NCBI GenBank assembly: GCA_904501835.1
Contig: CAJGBW010000001.1
Span: 3,056-67,055 of the forward strand
DNA from: an uncultured Bacteroidales bacterium
GTDB taxonomy: Bacteria; Bacteroidota; Bacteroidia; Bacteroidales; UBA932
Direction of reading: 5' to 3'
Length of the DNA stretch: 64,000 nucleotides
Position 1 is the first letter of the stretch. Each line of letters starts with the position of its first letter. The notes below the pieces were generated by a model that searched no databases, had not been told where the DNA came from, and saw nothing but the letters and a program-made list of their open reading frames with translations. Made by a program: the position numbers and the translations under genes. Of the stretch, positions 18,158-26,000 are shown in pieces.

Positions 18158-18192
18158 AAACCGCCACCGCAGATTAGTTGCGATGACGGTTT
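18158..18192 (-). promoter_or_regulatory. Hairpin immediately upstream of the clpB start codon
   Basis: On the minus strand a 14-base arm at 18179-18192 pairs with an arm at 18158-18171, with two G-U pairs and a 7-base loop. The stem ends only six bases before the clpB ATG, so in mRNA it would occlude the ribosome-binding region. It could be a thermosensor or other translational control element, or a terminator for secG; the following tract (TTTATTATTATGG) is poor for a terminator. Confidence 0.5.
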
Positions 18193-18201
18193 ATATACTC
18201 T

Positions 18202-18241
18202 CAAACTTTATTCCAGCGGTAAAAATTATGACAAAATGTCA
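18202..18241 (-). promoter_or_regulatory. Possible clpB promoter with an overlapping TGACA-AAA-TGTCA palindrome
   Basis: TTTG at 18232-18235 and TAAAGTTTG at 18202-18210 (minus strand) lie 21 bases apart, close to a Bacteroides promoter, although the -7 box has one extra base. The 13-base perfect palindrome TGACAAAATGTCA at 18229-18241 covers the -33 part and could be an operator. Both are inferred by eye. Confidence 0.3.
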
Positions 18242-18277
18242 GTATTTCCGCCGAAAAAGCCTTGCCCTTTTGCCGAA

Positions 18278-18637
18278 TTAATTCTGCGCGGGAAGGGTTA
18301 CGGTGAGGCTGTCTCCGGCAGGAGTGCTGGGAACTTCAAACTCAGGAACCTGCTCAGTACCAATGTTTTCAATGTCTTTGGTGATGTCGTCTCCACTCTT
18401 TCCGGAAGTGCCGGTCGTGAAAGAAGCCACGATGGTAATCACAAAGATAATGACAACCAAGCCCCAAGTGATTTTCTCAAGGATGTCTGCAGTCTGGCGA
18501 ACACCAAAAGTCTGGTTGCCGGCGGTGAAGTTGCTGGCAAGTCCGCCTCCCTTTCCGTTCTGAAGCAATACTGCAATAGTGAGCAATACGCTGGCTATCA
18601 AAGCGATAACGGTAAGAATGATAAATAATACGTTCAT
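18278..18637 (-). CDS. secG: Preprotein translocase subunit SecG
   Basis: SecG is the small inner-membrane subunit of the SecYEG channel and helps SecA-driven protein export. The 119-residue protein has two transmembrane helices (VLFIILTVIALIASVLLTIA and WGLVVIIFVITIVAS) joined by the conserved loop LLQNGKGGGLASNFTAGNQTFG. A polar C-terminal tail follows, as is usual in Bacteroidetes. The gene starts five bases after the upstream TPR-like gene ends and belongs to the lptE cluster. The gap of 126 bases to clpB is the widest in this cluster. Confidence 0.93.
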   Translation of the reverse strand: MNVLFIILTVIALIASVLLTIAVLLQNGKGGGLASNFTAGNQTFGVRQTADILEKITWGLVVIIFVITIVASFTTGTSGKSGDDITKDIENIGTEQVPEFEVPSTPAGDSLTVTLPAQN

Positions 18638-18641
18638 ATTT

Positions 18642-19169
18642 TTAACTGTTTAATTTTTCAATAAGGGCTGCAAAGTAAGCACTTTTTTTGGGATATGCCA
18701 AAATTAGTTTCTCGTAAATCTCCTTTGCCTGAGTGATATAGCCTTGTTCGGCGTAGATTTGCGCCAAGGTTTCCGTGATGTAATCGATGGGAATTTGCGC
18801 GATTTCTTGCGGATCTCCTTTTTCGTGGGTGATGCCCATGCCCATTCTTTTGAATACATCGCCATCGTCGTCTTTCACCTTGTCGTAATCCTCGCGTGAG
18901 AAGAAATCTCCACCGGCTACTCGTTTTTTACGTGTCGGTTGGGGCGGAGTGATGTTTTGGGCCTCGGGTGCCTGAAGGGCTGTGACCAACGGGCGCAAAA
19001 TCGCAGGGTCGGAAATATGAAGCAAGGTGTTTGCCAGCTCATCTTTTGACCAGCCTCCGACTTCAATGAGGCGTCGGCACAACATCGCGCGGGCGGCAGA
19101 AAACCACGGGTAGATATTCACCAACCCGGAGAGTTCTTCCAACGACATTTGATCCAATGCTTTTTTCAT
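18642..19169 (-). CDS. Conserved Bacteroidetes protein with TPR-like C-terminus
   Basis: The 175-residue soluble protein has no signal peptide. The first half contains LVNIYPWFSAARAMLCRR, a segment I recall from conserved Bacteroidetes proteins of unknown function next to secG. The last 50 residues (TETLAQIYAEQGYITQAKEI, then YEKLILAYPKKSAYFAALIE) have the A-A-Y-P spacing of a tetratricopeptide unit and could mediate protein contacts. It sits between lptE and secG with gaps of 34 and four bases, so it is cotranscribed with envelope-biogenesis genes. A role in export or envelope assembly is only inferred from position. Confidence 0.6.
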   Translation of the reverse strand: MKKALDQMSLEELSGLVNIYPWFSAARAMLCRRLIEVGGWSKDELANTLLHISDPAILRPLVTALQAPEAQNITPPQPTRKKRVAGGDFFSREDYDKVKDDDGDVFKRMGMGITHEKGDPQEIAQIPIDYITETLAQIYAEQGYITQAKEIYEKLILAYPKKSAYFAALIEKLNS

Positions 19170-19203
19170 TTTTCCTATTATTTATATGTATGTAGGCGCG
19201 TGG

Positions 19204-19710
19204 CTACCAATTAGCGACCGATGCGTTGAAGATATCCTCTATCAATTTTTCCGTAATCTCTTCGCAGAGAGAGCTTTCTACCGCATCAAGAGAGTTCTGG
19301 GAGTCGTAGTCTGCATAAGCGGAGAAAGACTTTTCAAAGTCGTCCTCGCTGTGCTTGCGATTGATGAAATAGACCTTTACTGATACGGTCAAACGGTTTT
19401 GTGCAGCCACCTCATCGGCGGTTACAGCCGTGGCTTTCACGTCATATCCGGTAATCTCGGCGGAAAGTTCCAAATCTCCGTTTTCTTCAACCTGTTCCAA
19501 AGTGGTAAGCTTCTGGAATTTGTCCCGCATGGCTTCCGTTAGTTGGTTGCTCAGCATGGGATTCACGCGCAGAGCCTTGTATTCAAAATAGTTGATGGTC
19601 ACCGTCTCTACGTCGGGTTGAATCGAGGTTCCCGTAAAGGAATAGATACCACAGCCATTCAGAATGAAAGCCGCGAGAATGAAAAGAATCCACTTTATTT
19701 GTCTTGCCAT
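19204..19710 (-). CDS. lptE: LPS-assembly lipoprotein LptE
   Basis: LptE plugs the LptD barrel and helps place lipopolysaccharide in the outer membrane. The 168-residue protein has a lipoprotein signal with lipobox LNGC (Cys20), followed by GIYSFTGTSI and the repeating strands IQPDVETVTINYF and LSAEITGYDVKATAV. These match the Bacteroidetes LptE family, whose sequence is far from the E. coli protein. The ATG overlaps by 16 bases the out-of-frame helix-turn-helix segment that precedes it, so in an intact version the regulator and lptE would be coupled. Confidence 0.85.
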   Translation of the reverse strand: MARQIKWILFILAAFILNGCGIYSFTGTSIQPDVETVTINYFEYKALRVNPMLSNQLTEAMRDKFQKLTTLEQVEENGDLELSAEITGYDVKATAVTADEVAAQNRLTVSVKVYFINRKHSEDDFEKSFSAYADYDSQNSLDAVESSLCEEITEKLIEDIFNASVANW

Positions 19711-19910
19711 ATTCCTTTTTCTTTTAATATTTTGACCTTTCGGTAAACGGTTCTGTCGGATAGCCCGAGTTCTTTTGCAACCTTGCTTCTGTTTCCGCCG
19801 TGTCGCAAGAGAGAAGCGGCGATTTTCTGAAGCGCATCGTCGGCCAATGTGCTGATGCCGGCCTCGTCGATATTTACAGTCTCAAATAATTTTCGTCCTG
19901 CAGCTGCTCT
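19695..19910 (-). pseudogene. Out-of-frame Fis-type helix-turn-helix, detached end of the upstream regulator
   Basis: This minus-strand stretch is open in the -1 frame relative to the regulator at 19874-20938, from just after a TGA at 19911-19913 to the TAA at 19695. It encodes LADDALQKIAASLLRHGGN, then RSKVAKELGLSDRTVYRKVK: an HTH_8/Fis DNA-binding domain of exactly the type that ends sigma-54 activators. It has no convincing start of its own and lacks the AAA+ part. The simplest reading is one gene split by a single-base change, or by recoding, in the 36 bases shared by the two open frames. Its end overlaps the lptE start by 16 bases. Confidence 0.7.
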
Positions 19911-20938
19911 TCAGGCTCCTGCTCTTCGCTGGGAGGAAGGGCGGCTCTATGTTCCGGAAGAGAGAGGGAATTTCCTGCTTGCAATTCGGATACGGCCGCT
20001 TTCAATTGGTCGATTTCCTGTTTGAGCGAAAAGATGGAGTGAATGATTTTCTCTCGGTCGCTCGCATTCATTCCGCCGGTATTCTCTTGCAGGACGGCCA
20101 ATTGTCCGCTCTCTTCGCGGGGCATGTATTTGCTTAACTGTAAACTGGTTAACATCAATCGTTGGTCGCGATCCGATTGGCTGGTGGGCTGTGATTCCAT
20201 CGTACAGACGCGGTGGGCGACACTCATCAATTCGCGGATGTTGCCCGGCCAACGGTAGGACTTGAGCATCTTTTCCGCGTCGTGCGTCAATTGTATGGGC
20301 TGGTAGCCGTTGCTGGCTGCGAAATCCAGACAGAATTTCTTGAAAAGCAGCGGTATATCCTCCACACGCTCGCGCAGGGACGGAATTTGAATGGTAATCG
20401 TATTGAGACGATAATAGAGGTCGAGGCGGAAATGGTTTTGGCTGATGGCGTGCTGTAAATCCATATTGGTAGCAGCCACCACGCGGACATCGGTTTTCTG
20501 AATTTTGGAAGAGCCGACTCGCAAAAATTCGCCTTGCTGCAGCACGCGCAGAAGTTGGGCCTGGGTGTCGCGCGGCAATTCGCCGATTTCATCCAGGAAA
20601 ATCGTACCCCCGTCCGCTTCTTCAAAATAACCTTTTCGGGCTTCGATGGCGCCGGTGAACGAACCCTTTTCGTGTCCGAACAATTCGCTGTTGACCGTGC
20701 CTGTGGGAATGGCACCGCAGTTTACGGGCAGCAGTTTCTTGCTTTTCCGCAAGCTGAAGTCGTGGATGATGCGCGAAAAGGCATCCTTACCCACACCACT
20801 TTCTCCGATAATCAGCACGGGTGCATTGGTCTTGGCCACATTGACAGCGGTGCTGATGGCTAAGTCCAGTTCCGGCGAATTTCCGACGATGTTATATCGG
20901 TTCTTGATGGCCGTTAAATCTATGTTTTGGCGCGACAT
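19874..20938 (-). CDS. Sigma-54-interacting AAA+ transcriptional regulator, stopped before its DNA-binding domain
   Basis: The protein is an AAA+ activator of the sigma-54 type: Walker A GESGVGKD, the loop ELFGHEKGSFTGA (GSFTGA in place of GAFTGA), Walker B GGTIFLDEIGEL, the arginine region FRLDLYYRLN and RWPGNIREL. I start at the ATG at 20938 (MSRQNIDLTAIKNRYN), giving 354 residues; an ATG 15 bases upstream is possible. There is no receiver domain, as in Bacteroidetes regulators found before lptE. The frame ends with ENYLRL at 19874, while the expected C-terminal helix-turn-helix continues in the -1 frame. If not repaired or recoded, the product could bind sigma factor but not DNA. It heads the lptE-secG cluster. 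Confidence 0.8.
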   Translation of the reverse strand: MSRQNIDLTAIKNRYNIVGNSPELDLAISTAVNVAKTNAPVLIIGESGVGKDAFSRIIHDFSLRKSKKLLPVNCGAIPTGTVNSELFGHEKGSFTGAIEARKGYFEEADGGTIFLDEIGELPRDTQAQLLRVLQQGEFLRVGSSKIQKTDVRVVAATNMDLQHAISQNHFRLDLYYRLNTITIQIPSLRERVEDIPLLFKKFCLDFAASNGYQPIQLTHDAEKMLKSYRWPGNIRELMSVAHRVCTMESQPTSQSDRDQRLMLTSLQLSKYMPREESGQLAVLQENTGGMNASDREKIIHSIFSLKQEIDQLKAAVSELQAGNSLSLPEHRAALPPSEEQEPEEQLQDENYLRL

Positions 20939-20961
20939 AACTGCAAAAGTCATAATTTTCG

Positions 20962-20989
20962 CAAAGATAGTAATAAAAAATTCCCCAAA
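20962..20989 (-). promoter_or_regulatory. Bacteroides-type promoter for the regulator-lptE cluster
   Basis: TATCTTTG at 20962-20969 on the minus strand is a perfect -7 box 23 bases upstream of the ATG. A TTTG at 20986-20989 is 16 bases further up, somewhat close. It is divergent from the box at 21014-21021. Confidence 0.45.
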
Positions 20990-21013
20990 GTATGATTTTT
21001 GTAAAATAATGAT

Positions 21014-21021
21014 TAACTTTG
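21014..21021 (+). promoter_or_regulatory. -7 element upstream of the OmpA/TPR-like lipoprotein gene
   Basis: TAACTTTG matches the Bacteroides -7 consensus and lies 54 bases upstream of the chosen ATG. The nearest TTTG (20998-21001) is only 12 bases away, so the -33 region is unclear. Confidence 0.4.
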
Positions 21022-21075
21022 CAGGTCATATTTTGACATAATTTGGATTTTAACCATTTAAAGATTTATAAAAAC

Positions 21076-22713
21076 ATGAAAGGTATTAAACTTTTTTCCG
21101 CTGCCCTTCTTGCTCTTGCTACCGTAGCTTGTAGCTCCCCCAAGAAAATGGCAGAGCAGGCTGAAAACGTATTGGTCGCTTGTCAGCCCGAAACTTTGGA
21201 AGTTGTAGCCGGTAACGTGGACGTTGAAGTTGCTGTTACTTATCCTGCCGATTACTTCCTTCCTGATGTGTACCTCAAAGTGACTCCCGTAGTTGTTTAT
21301 GAGGGTGGTGAGTACAAATTGGATGAGCTTACCTATCAGGGTGAAAAAGTACAGGACAACTACAAAGTAGTTCCTACCGCTGGTGGCGTTGTTACCGAGA
21401 AACTTTCTTTCCCTTTCCAGGCTGGAATGGAGAAATGCTACCTCGAACTTCGCGGTGTAGTATCTAAAGGCAAACAGTCTGTAGAGCTTCCTTCCAAGAA
21501 AGCTGCTGACGGTTGCAACACTACTTACACTTTGGTTTGCAAGAAAGGTAAAGTAGACTACAAAGCAGACAACTACAAAGAAATCATCTATGAGAACCCT
21601 GAGGCTCAGATTCTTTACACCATCAACTCTTCAGTTGTTCGTGGCAAAGAACTTCGTGGTCAGAGCGTGAAAGACTTCCAGGCTGCTTTGGATGAGGCCA
21701 ACGCTAACGAGCGCAAGACCATCACCGGTGTTGAGGTGGTTGCTTATGCTTCTCCCGATGGAAAAGAGGCTCAGAACGACAAACTTTCTGACAATCGTTC
21801 CAAGAGCGCAGAGAAAGCTTTTGCAAAATTTGCTAAGGGCAAAAATGTAACTGCTTCCGGCGTGAAGAGCGTAGGCGAGGACTGGGATGGCTTCCAGGAG
21901 CTTGTTGCCGAGTCTAACATCGAGGACAAAGACCTTATCATTCGCGTTCTTTCTATGTATAGCGATCCTGCTGTTCGTGAGAAAGAAATCAAGAATATGT
22001 CAGCTGTTTACAAATCACTTGCAAAAGAGGTTCTTCCTGAACTCCGTCGTGCTCGTTTCATCGCGACTGTTGAGAACAAGAACTTTACTGCTGAGGAGTT
22101 GAATGTTCTCGTTGAGGAGAATATCGACGTACTTGATGAAGAGGCTCTTCTTCGTGCCGCTTCTCTTAAGAAGAATGATGCTGACCGTGTTGCTATCTAC
22201 AAGAAAGCTATCGAGAAATTTGCCAGCGCAAGAGCTCAATACAACTTGGCTGTAGCTTACTTCAAAGGTGGCGACTTGGCTGCTGCAAAAGCAGAGGCTG
22301 ACAAATGCGCCAAAGATGCTGATGTAAACAACCTTCTCGGTGTGTTGGCTCTTAACAACAATGATGTTGACGCTGCTGAGGCTTTCTTCGCTGCTTCCGG
22401 CAACGCTACTTCCAAAGAGAATATGGCTGTTGTAAACGTATTGAAAGGCGACTATGCTGCCGCTGCTACCAACTTGGCTGCTGTTAAGAAATCTTACAAC
22501 AAAGCCCTTGTTTGCGTGCTCAATGGCAACTACGCTGCTGCCGCTGAAGCTGTTTGCTGCTGCGACTGCGCTTGCAACGCTTACTTGAAAGCCGTTATCG
22601 CTGCTCGTCAGGGTAAAGCAGAAGAGGTTAAGACCAACCTCGAGGCTGCTAAGAAAGACGCCAAATTGGCTGCCCGCGCTGAGAAAGATATCGAATTCGC
22701 ACAGTTCAACTAA
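21076..22713 (+). CDS. OmpA-like/TPR-like surface lipoprotein
   Basis: I start at the ATG at 21076, giving 545 residues that open with a lipoprotein signal and lipobox TVAC (Cys19); an earlier in-frame ATG at 21043 would break the signal. The N-terminal third is beta-rich. The middle has YASPDGKEAQNDKLSDNRS, close to the peptidoglycan-binding OmpA pattern (SPDG, then NxxLSxxRA). The C-terminal 200 residues are Ala-rich helices that look like degenerate TPR units and contain the odd cluster AVCCCDCACNAY. Codon use looks uniform and highly optimised, suggesting strong expression. It is probably an envelope protein linking outer membrane and peptidoglycan. A strong terminator follows, so it is a single-gene unit. 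Confidence 0.65.
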   Translation: MKGIKLFSAALLALATVACSSPKKMAEQAENVLVACQPETLEVVAGNVDVEVAVTYPADYFLPDVYLKVTPVVVYEGGEYKLDELTYQGEKVQDNYKVVPTAGGVVTEKLSFPFQAGMEKCYLELRGVVSKGKQSVELPSKKAADGCNTTYTLVCKKGKVDYKADNYKEIIYENPEAQILYTINSSVVRGKELRGQSVKDFQAALDEANANERKTITGVEVVAYASPDGKEAQNDKLSDNRSKSAEKAFAKFAKGKNVTASGVKSVGEDWDGFQELVAESNIEDKDLIIRVLSMYSDPAVREKEIKNMSAVYKSLAKEVLPELRRARFIATVENKNFTAEELNVLVEENIDVLDEEALLRAASLKKNDADRVAIYKKAIEKFASARAQYNLAVAYFKGGDLAAAKAEADKCAKDADVNNLLGVLALNNNDVDAAEAFFAASGNATSKENMAVVNVLKGDYAAAATNLAAVKKSYNKALVCVLNGNYAAAAEAVCCCDCACNAYLKAVIAARQGKAEEVKTNLEAAKKDAKLAARAEKDIEFAQFN

Positions 22714-22741
22714 TCGGTTGAATATTAGCTGATAAAAGATG

Positions 22742-22772
22742 AGCCGAGGTCGAAAGACTTCGGCTTTTTTTC
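22742..22772 (+). terminator. Rho-independent terminator
   Basis: AGCCGAGGTC at 22742-22751 pairs with GACTTCGGCT at 22756-22765 around a GAAA tetraloop and is followed by seven T residues. It separates the OmpA/TPR-like gene from the SusCD locus. Confidence 0.9.
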
Positions 22773-22783
22773 GTTGGATAATT

Positions 22784-22813
22784 TTGCAGAGTCAATTGAA
22801 ATTTATATATTTG
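22784..22813 (+). promoter_or_regulatory. Bacteroides-type promoter of the SusCD/beta-helix locus
   Basis: TTTG at 22784-22787 and TATATTTG at 22806-22813 are 18 bases apart. It is the only clear promoter before a run of nine co-directional genes reaching 41639, and lies 48 bases before the first small ORF. No regulator gene (anti-sigma, hybrid two-component or SusR-like) is adjacent. Confidence 0.6.
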
Positions 22814-22861
22814 CGTGTTATATTGTATAAAACTAAACACTAATAATTTATCATTCAATTT

Positions 22862-23014
22862 ATGCGTAAAAACAGTCAATTCTCGGAGCGTTATGTGGCT
22901 CCCGAATTAAAACAAGTCCAAACGGATTTGTCCAGCAGCGTATTGGCAAACTCCATTGACGGAGCGAGTTCAATCGAAAATTACACAGAAGTAACTGTCT
23001 CTTGGGACGAATAA
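22862..23014 (+). CDS. 50-residue peptide ahead of the first beta-helix lipoprotein
   Basis: This short frame encodes a soluble 50-residue peptide. It opens MRKNSQFSERYVAPELKQVQ, contains SSSVLANSIDG and ends in the acidic WDE. It resembles a type of short Bacteroidales peptide I recall, with Y-x-x-PE near the N-terminus, a hydrophobic S-x-L-A segment and an acidic end, usually without assigned function. It is the first gene behind the locus promoter and stops 10 bases before the next ATG. A similar short gene, 36186-36350, precedes the second beta-helix gene. It could be a translated leader, a secreted peptide or a chaperone-like partner; none can be chosen from sequence. Confidence 0.6.
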   Translation: MRKNSQFSERYVAPELKQVQTDLSSSVLANSIDGASSIENYTEVTVSWDE

Positions 23015-23024
23015 TCGACGCGCT

Positions 23025-26000
23025 ATGAAAACGAATTTCAAATCTATTCTTTCTGCAGCATCGATTGTGATGCTTTTGGCTTCTTGTGCCAAAGAAATGA
23101 CCCCTTCTGCCGGAGACGGCTCCGCTCTTGTTTTTTCAGCAACGACGGCTGCAACGAAAACGACCATTGAAAATGGAACTGGCAACGAGCGTATTGTAAA
23201 ATGGGCCGCTGGTGACGAGGTATCCATCTGGTGGGATGGTGGCAATACCGATTCTTATGCTGCCGGCGCAGGTACTACGACAACTTTCTCCTTCGTGGGA
23301 GCAGAGGGTGAGGCGACCTATTATGCCGCTTATCCCGGTTCAGCTGCAACGGCCTTTGCCGGAGACTCTCTCACAATTGCTGTTTCCGACAAACAGGATG
23401 GTACTTTTGCTTCTGCCAATATCGCAGTGGCTACTTCCACTTCTGCCGCCAAGAACTTCCCCTTCTATAACGCTTCAGCGCTTGTGAAGTTCAATGTGGG
23501 TTCTGCCGAGTACACCAAGGCTGTTTTCCGCGGCGCCAATGGCGAAAATTTGACCGGTTCTTACGCGGTTAAGTTTGCCGGTGCGGGAATTACTGTCGGT
23601 GACGTGACTTCAGCAGGTACCTCTGTCGAAATTGATTTGAACGGTGCAGGAACTTATTATTTCTCAGTTCTTCCTGATGTGACTTTGCCCGATGGATTTT
23701 CTATCGCATTGTATAAAGACGGCGAAGCTGTTCCTGCCGCTTCTTTGGCAAAAAATCTTGAATTGAATCGCTCTGTCATTACCGATTTGGGCAACATCGA
23801 CGGCCGCGTTCGTTCTGATTACTTTGTGACCGTAGCCGGTGCCGGTAAGAAGAACGGTTCTTCTTGGGAAAATGCCTTGGGCGTTGCTGAATTGCGCGAA
23901 ATGCTCATCCAGCCCTTGGATGACAATGGTGACCAAAATACAGGACAGGCTTCTTATAAAGCATCCCGTCTCAATGGTGCAACCTTCCATATGGCAGCTG
24001 GTGATTATCACATTGCAGGCGAGGCAACTCATGTCAAAGTGGAATTCTCTCATTACGAGACTCCTGTAAAAACTACCTTCTTGGGTGGATATCCTGCAGA
24101 TTTGACGGGAACTGAGCTCAGTGGCCGTTCTGCAGATAACAAGACTGCGTTTACCGGTAACAAACAGTCCGGTATCTTCACTTTCGGAAACCAGGTTGAC
24201 TTCTCTTTCGATAAAGTTGATTTCAAGGATGTAAAAACGAATACAGGTTCGGTGGTTGCTATTTATGCGGCTTCCGGTCAGACCGGTTCTTGTGACCTTG
24301 CTTTTACAAACTGTTCTTTCTTGGATAATATCCAGACCGACAAGAGTCAGACCGGTGCAACCTTTACTACAGGTAAAGCCAATGTAACGGTGGATAATTG
24401 CTATTTCAGCGGCAACGAGGCACGCAATGCGCCTGCTTTCAACGCCGGTGTCAATTCCGTTGTTACCATTTCAAACTCTCAGTTTGTCGGCAACAAGACT
24501 TGGAATACTTCCGGTGCTGTGCAAAATGGCGGTGCTACTATGACAGTAAGCAACACGCTTTTCCAGGGCAACGAATCCGGTCGTGACTCTACCATGTATG
24601 CTGCAGGTGGTGCTTTCCATGGCAACGGAACCAACTCTGTGACGACCTTTAAGGATTGTCAGTTCATTGAGAATAAATCCAAGGTGGGTGGCGCAATCTC
24701 TGTTCAGGAAGCGAAGGTGATTCTCGAGGGATGTACCTTCCAGCGTGATACCGCTTACAGGAATCTTGGCATTACAAGCACAAGTGGTGCAGACAAACGT
24801 GCCGGTGGTGCGATTTTCGTTGCCGGTAATAGCGCAGAAATTACCATCAATGACTGCGACTTCCTTGACAACCGCGCTCCTTATGGTTCCGGTGGTGCGA
24901 TTGCTGTTACTGCTGCAAAATCCGTTGTTATTAACGCCGGTACGACATTCAAAAACAACAGCTGTAACTACGAAGGTGGTGCAATTTATATGTTGAAAAA
25001 CTTTACGATTGCAGGTACGAATGCCGACCCCGTATTGTTTGAAAACAACAAGACCACCCACAACGGAAATCAAGTGGGTAATGGTGGTGCAATCTGGTTG
25101 AATGAGGGAACGACTTCGACTGTCGCATATGCACGCTTTGTAGACAACTGCGCTGGTGTTGGAAACAACTTCTCCAATGGTGGTGGTATCTATATGAAGG
25201 GTGTTACCAAATTCTTGGCTGAAAACTGTTATTTCTCCGGCAACTTGGGCCGTAACGGTGGTGCTGCCAATCTTCAGTTGGGCGGAGGCTCTGACTGTAA
25301 GTTTATTTCTTGTACCTTTGAGAAGAATTATCTGAATGCCTCAAACGCCAATTTTGGCAGCGCAACTTTAGGAAACTGTAACTTCCATGGTGGAGCTGTC
25401 TGTGTCGGTTATGGTACGGCGCAATTTGAAAAATGTACATTCAATGATAATATCTCCTACAATGGTTCGGGCGTATTCCATATCAATAACAACTCGTCGA
25501 TAGTAAAATGTACCGATTGTACCTTTACCAACAACCAGAGCCCGAATGGAAACGGAGGTGCTATTACGCTTGAAAAAGGTAAGTTCTACGCTACCGGTTG
25601 TACCTTTAGTGGTAACCAGGTGGGTTCTAAGAACCATGGTAGTGTGATGCGTATCGACGCCAACGGTACAGAGGCTGAATTTACCTCTTGTCTCTTTACG
25701 GGCAATATCGCGAACAACCAAGGTGGCGCCTGCTTTAATGCCAACGGAAAAGGTCTTTTGAAAATCAACAATTGCGTCTTTACCGGCAATAAAGCCAAGA
25801 GTCGCGGTGCCTGCTTCCAGACAAATACGGGCCATGTTATCTTTGTCAACAATTCGACCTTCTACAACAACACGACTTCAGATTCTGGTAATAGTTGGGG
25901 TGTGGTAAGCCATGGAAATGCAACGCTTTGTATGAATAATGCGACTATCTATGGAAACAAAAATACCAATGCATCACAGAATGCTGTCGTTTCTCTGAAT

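Noticed and set aside
19874..19913. Canonical programmed -1 frameshift in the regulator gene
   Set aside because: The overlap lacks a proper X-XXY-YYZ heptamer in the right frame and no stable downstream structure is evident, so a mutation or sequence error is at least as likely.
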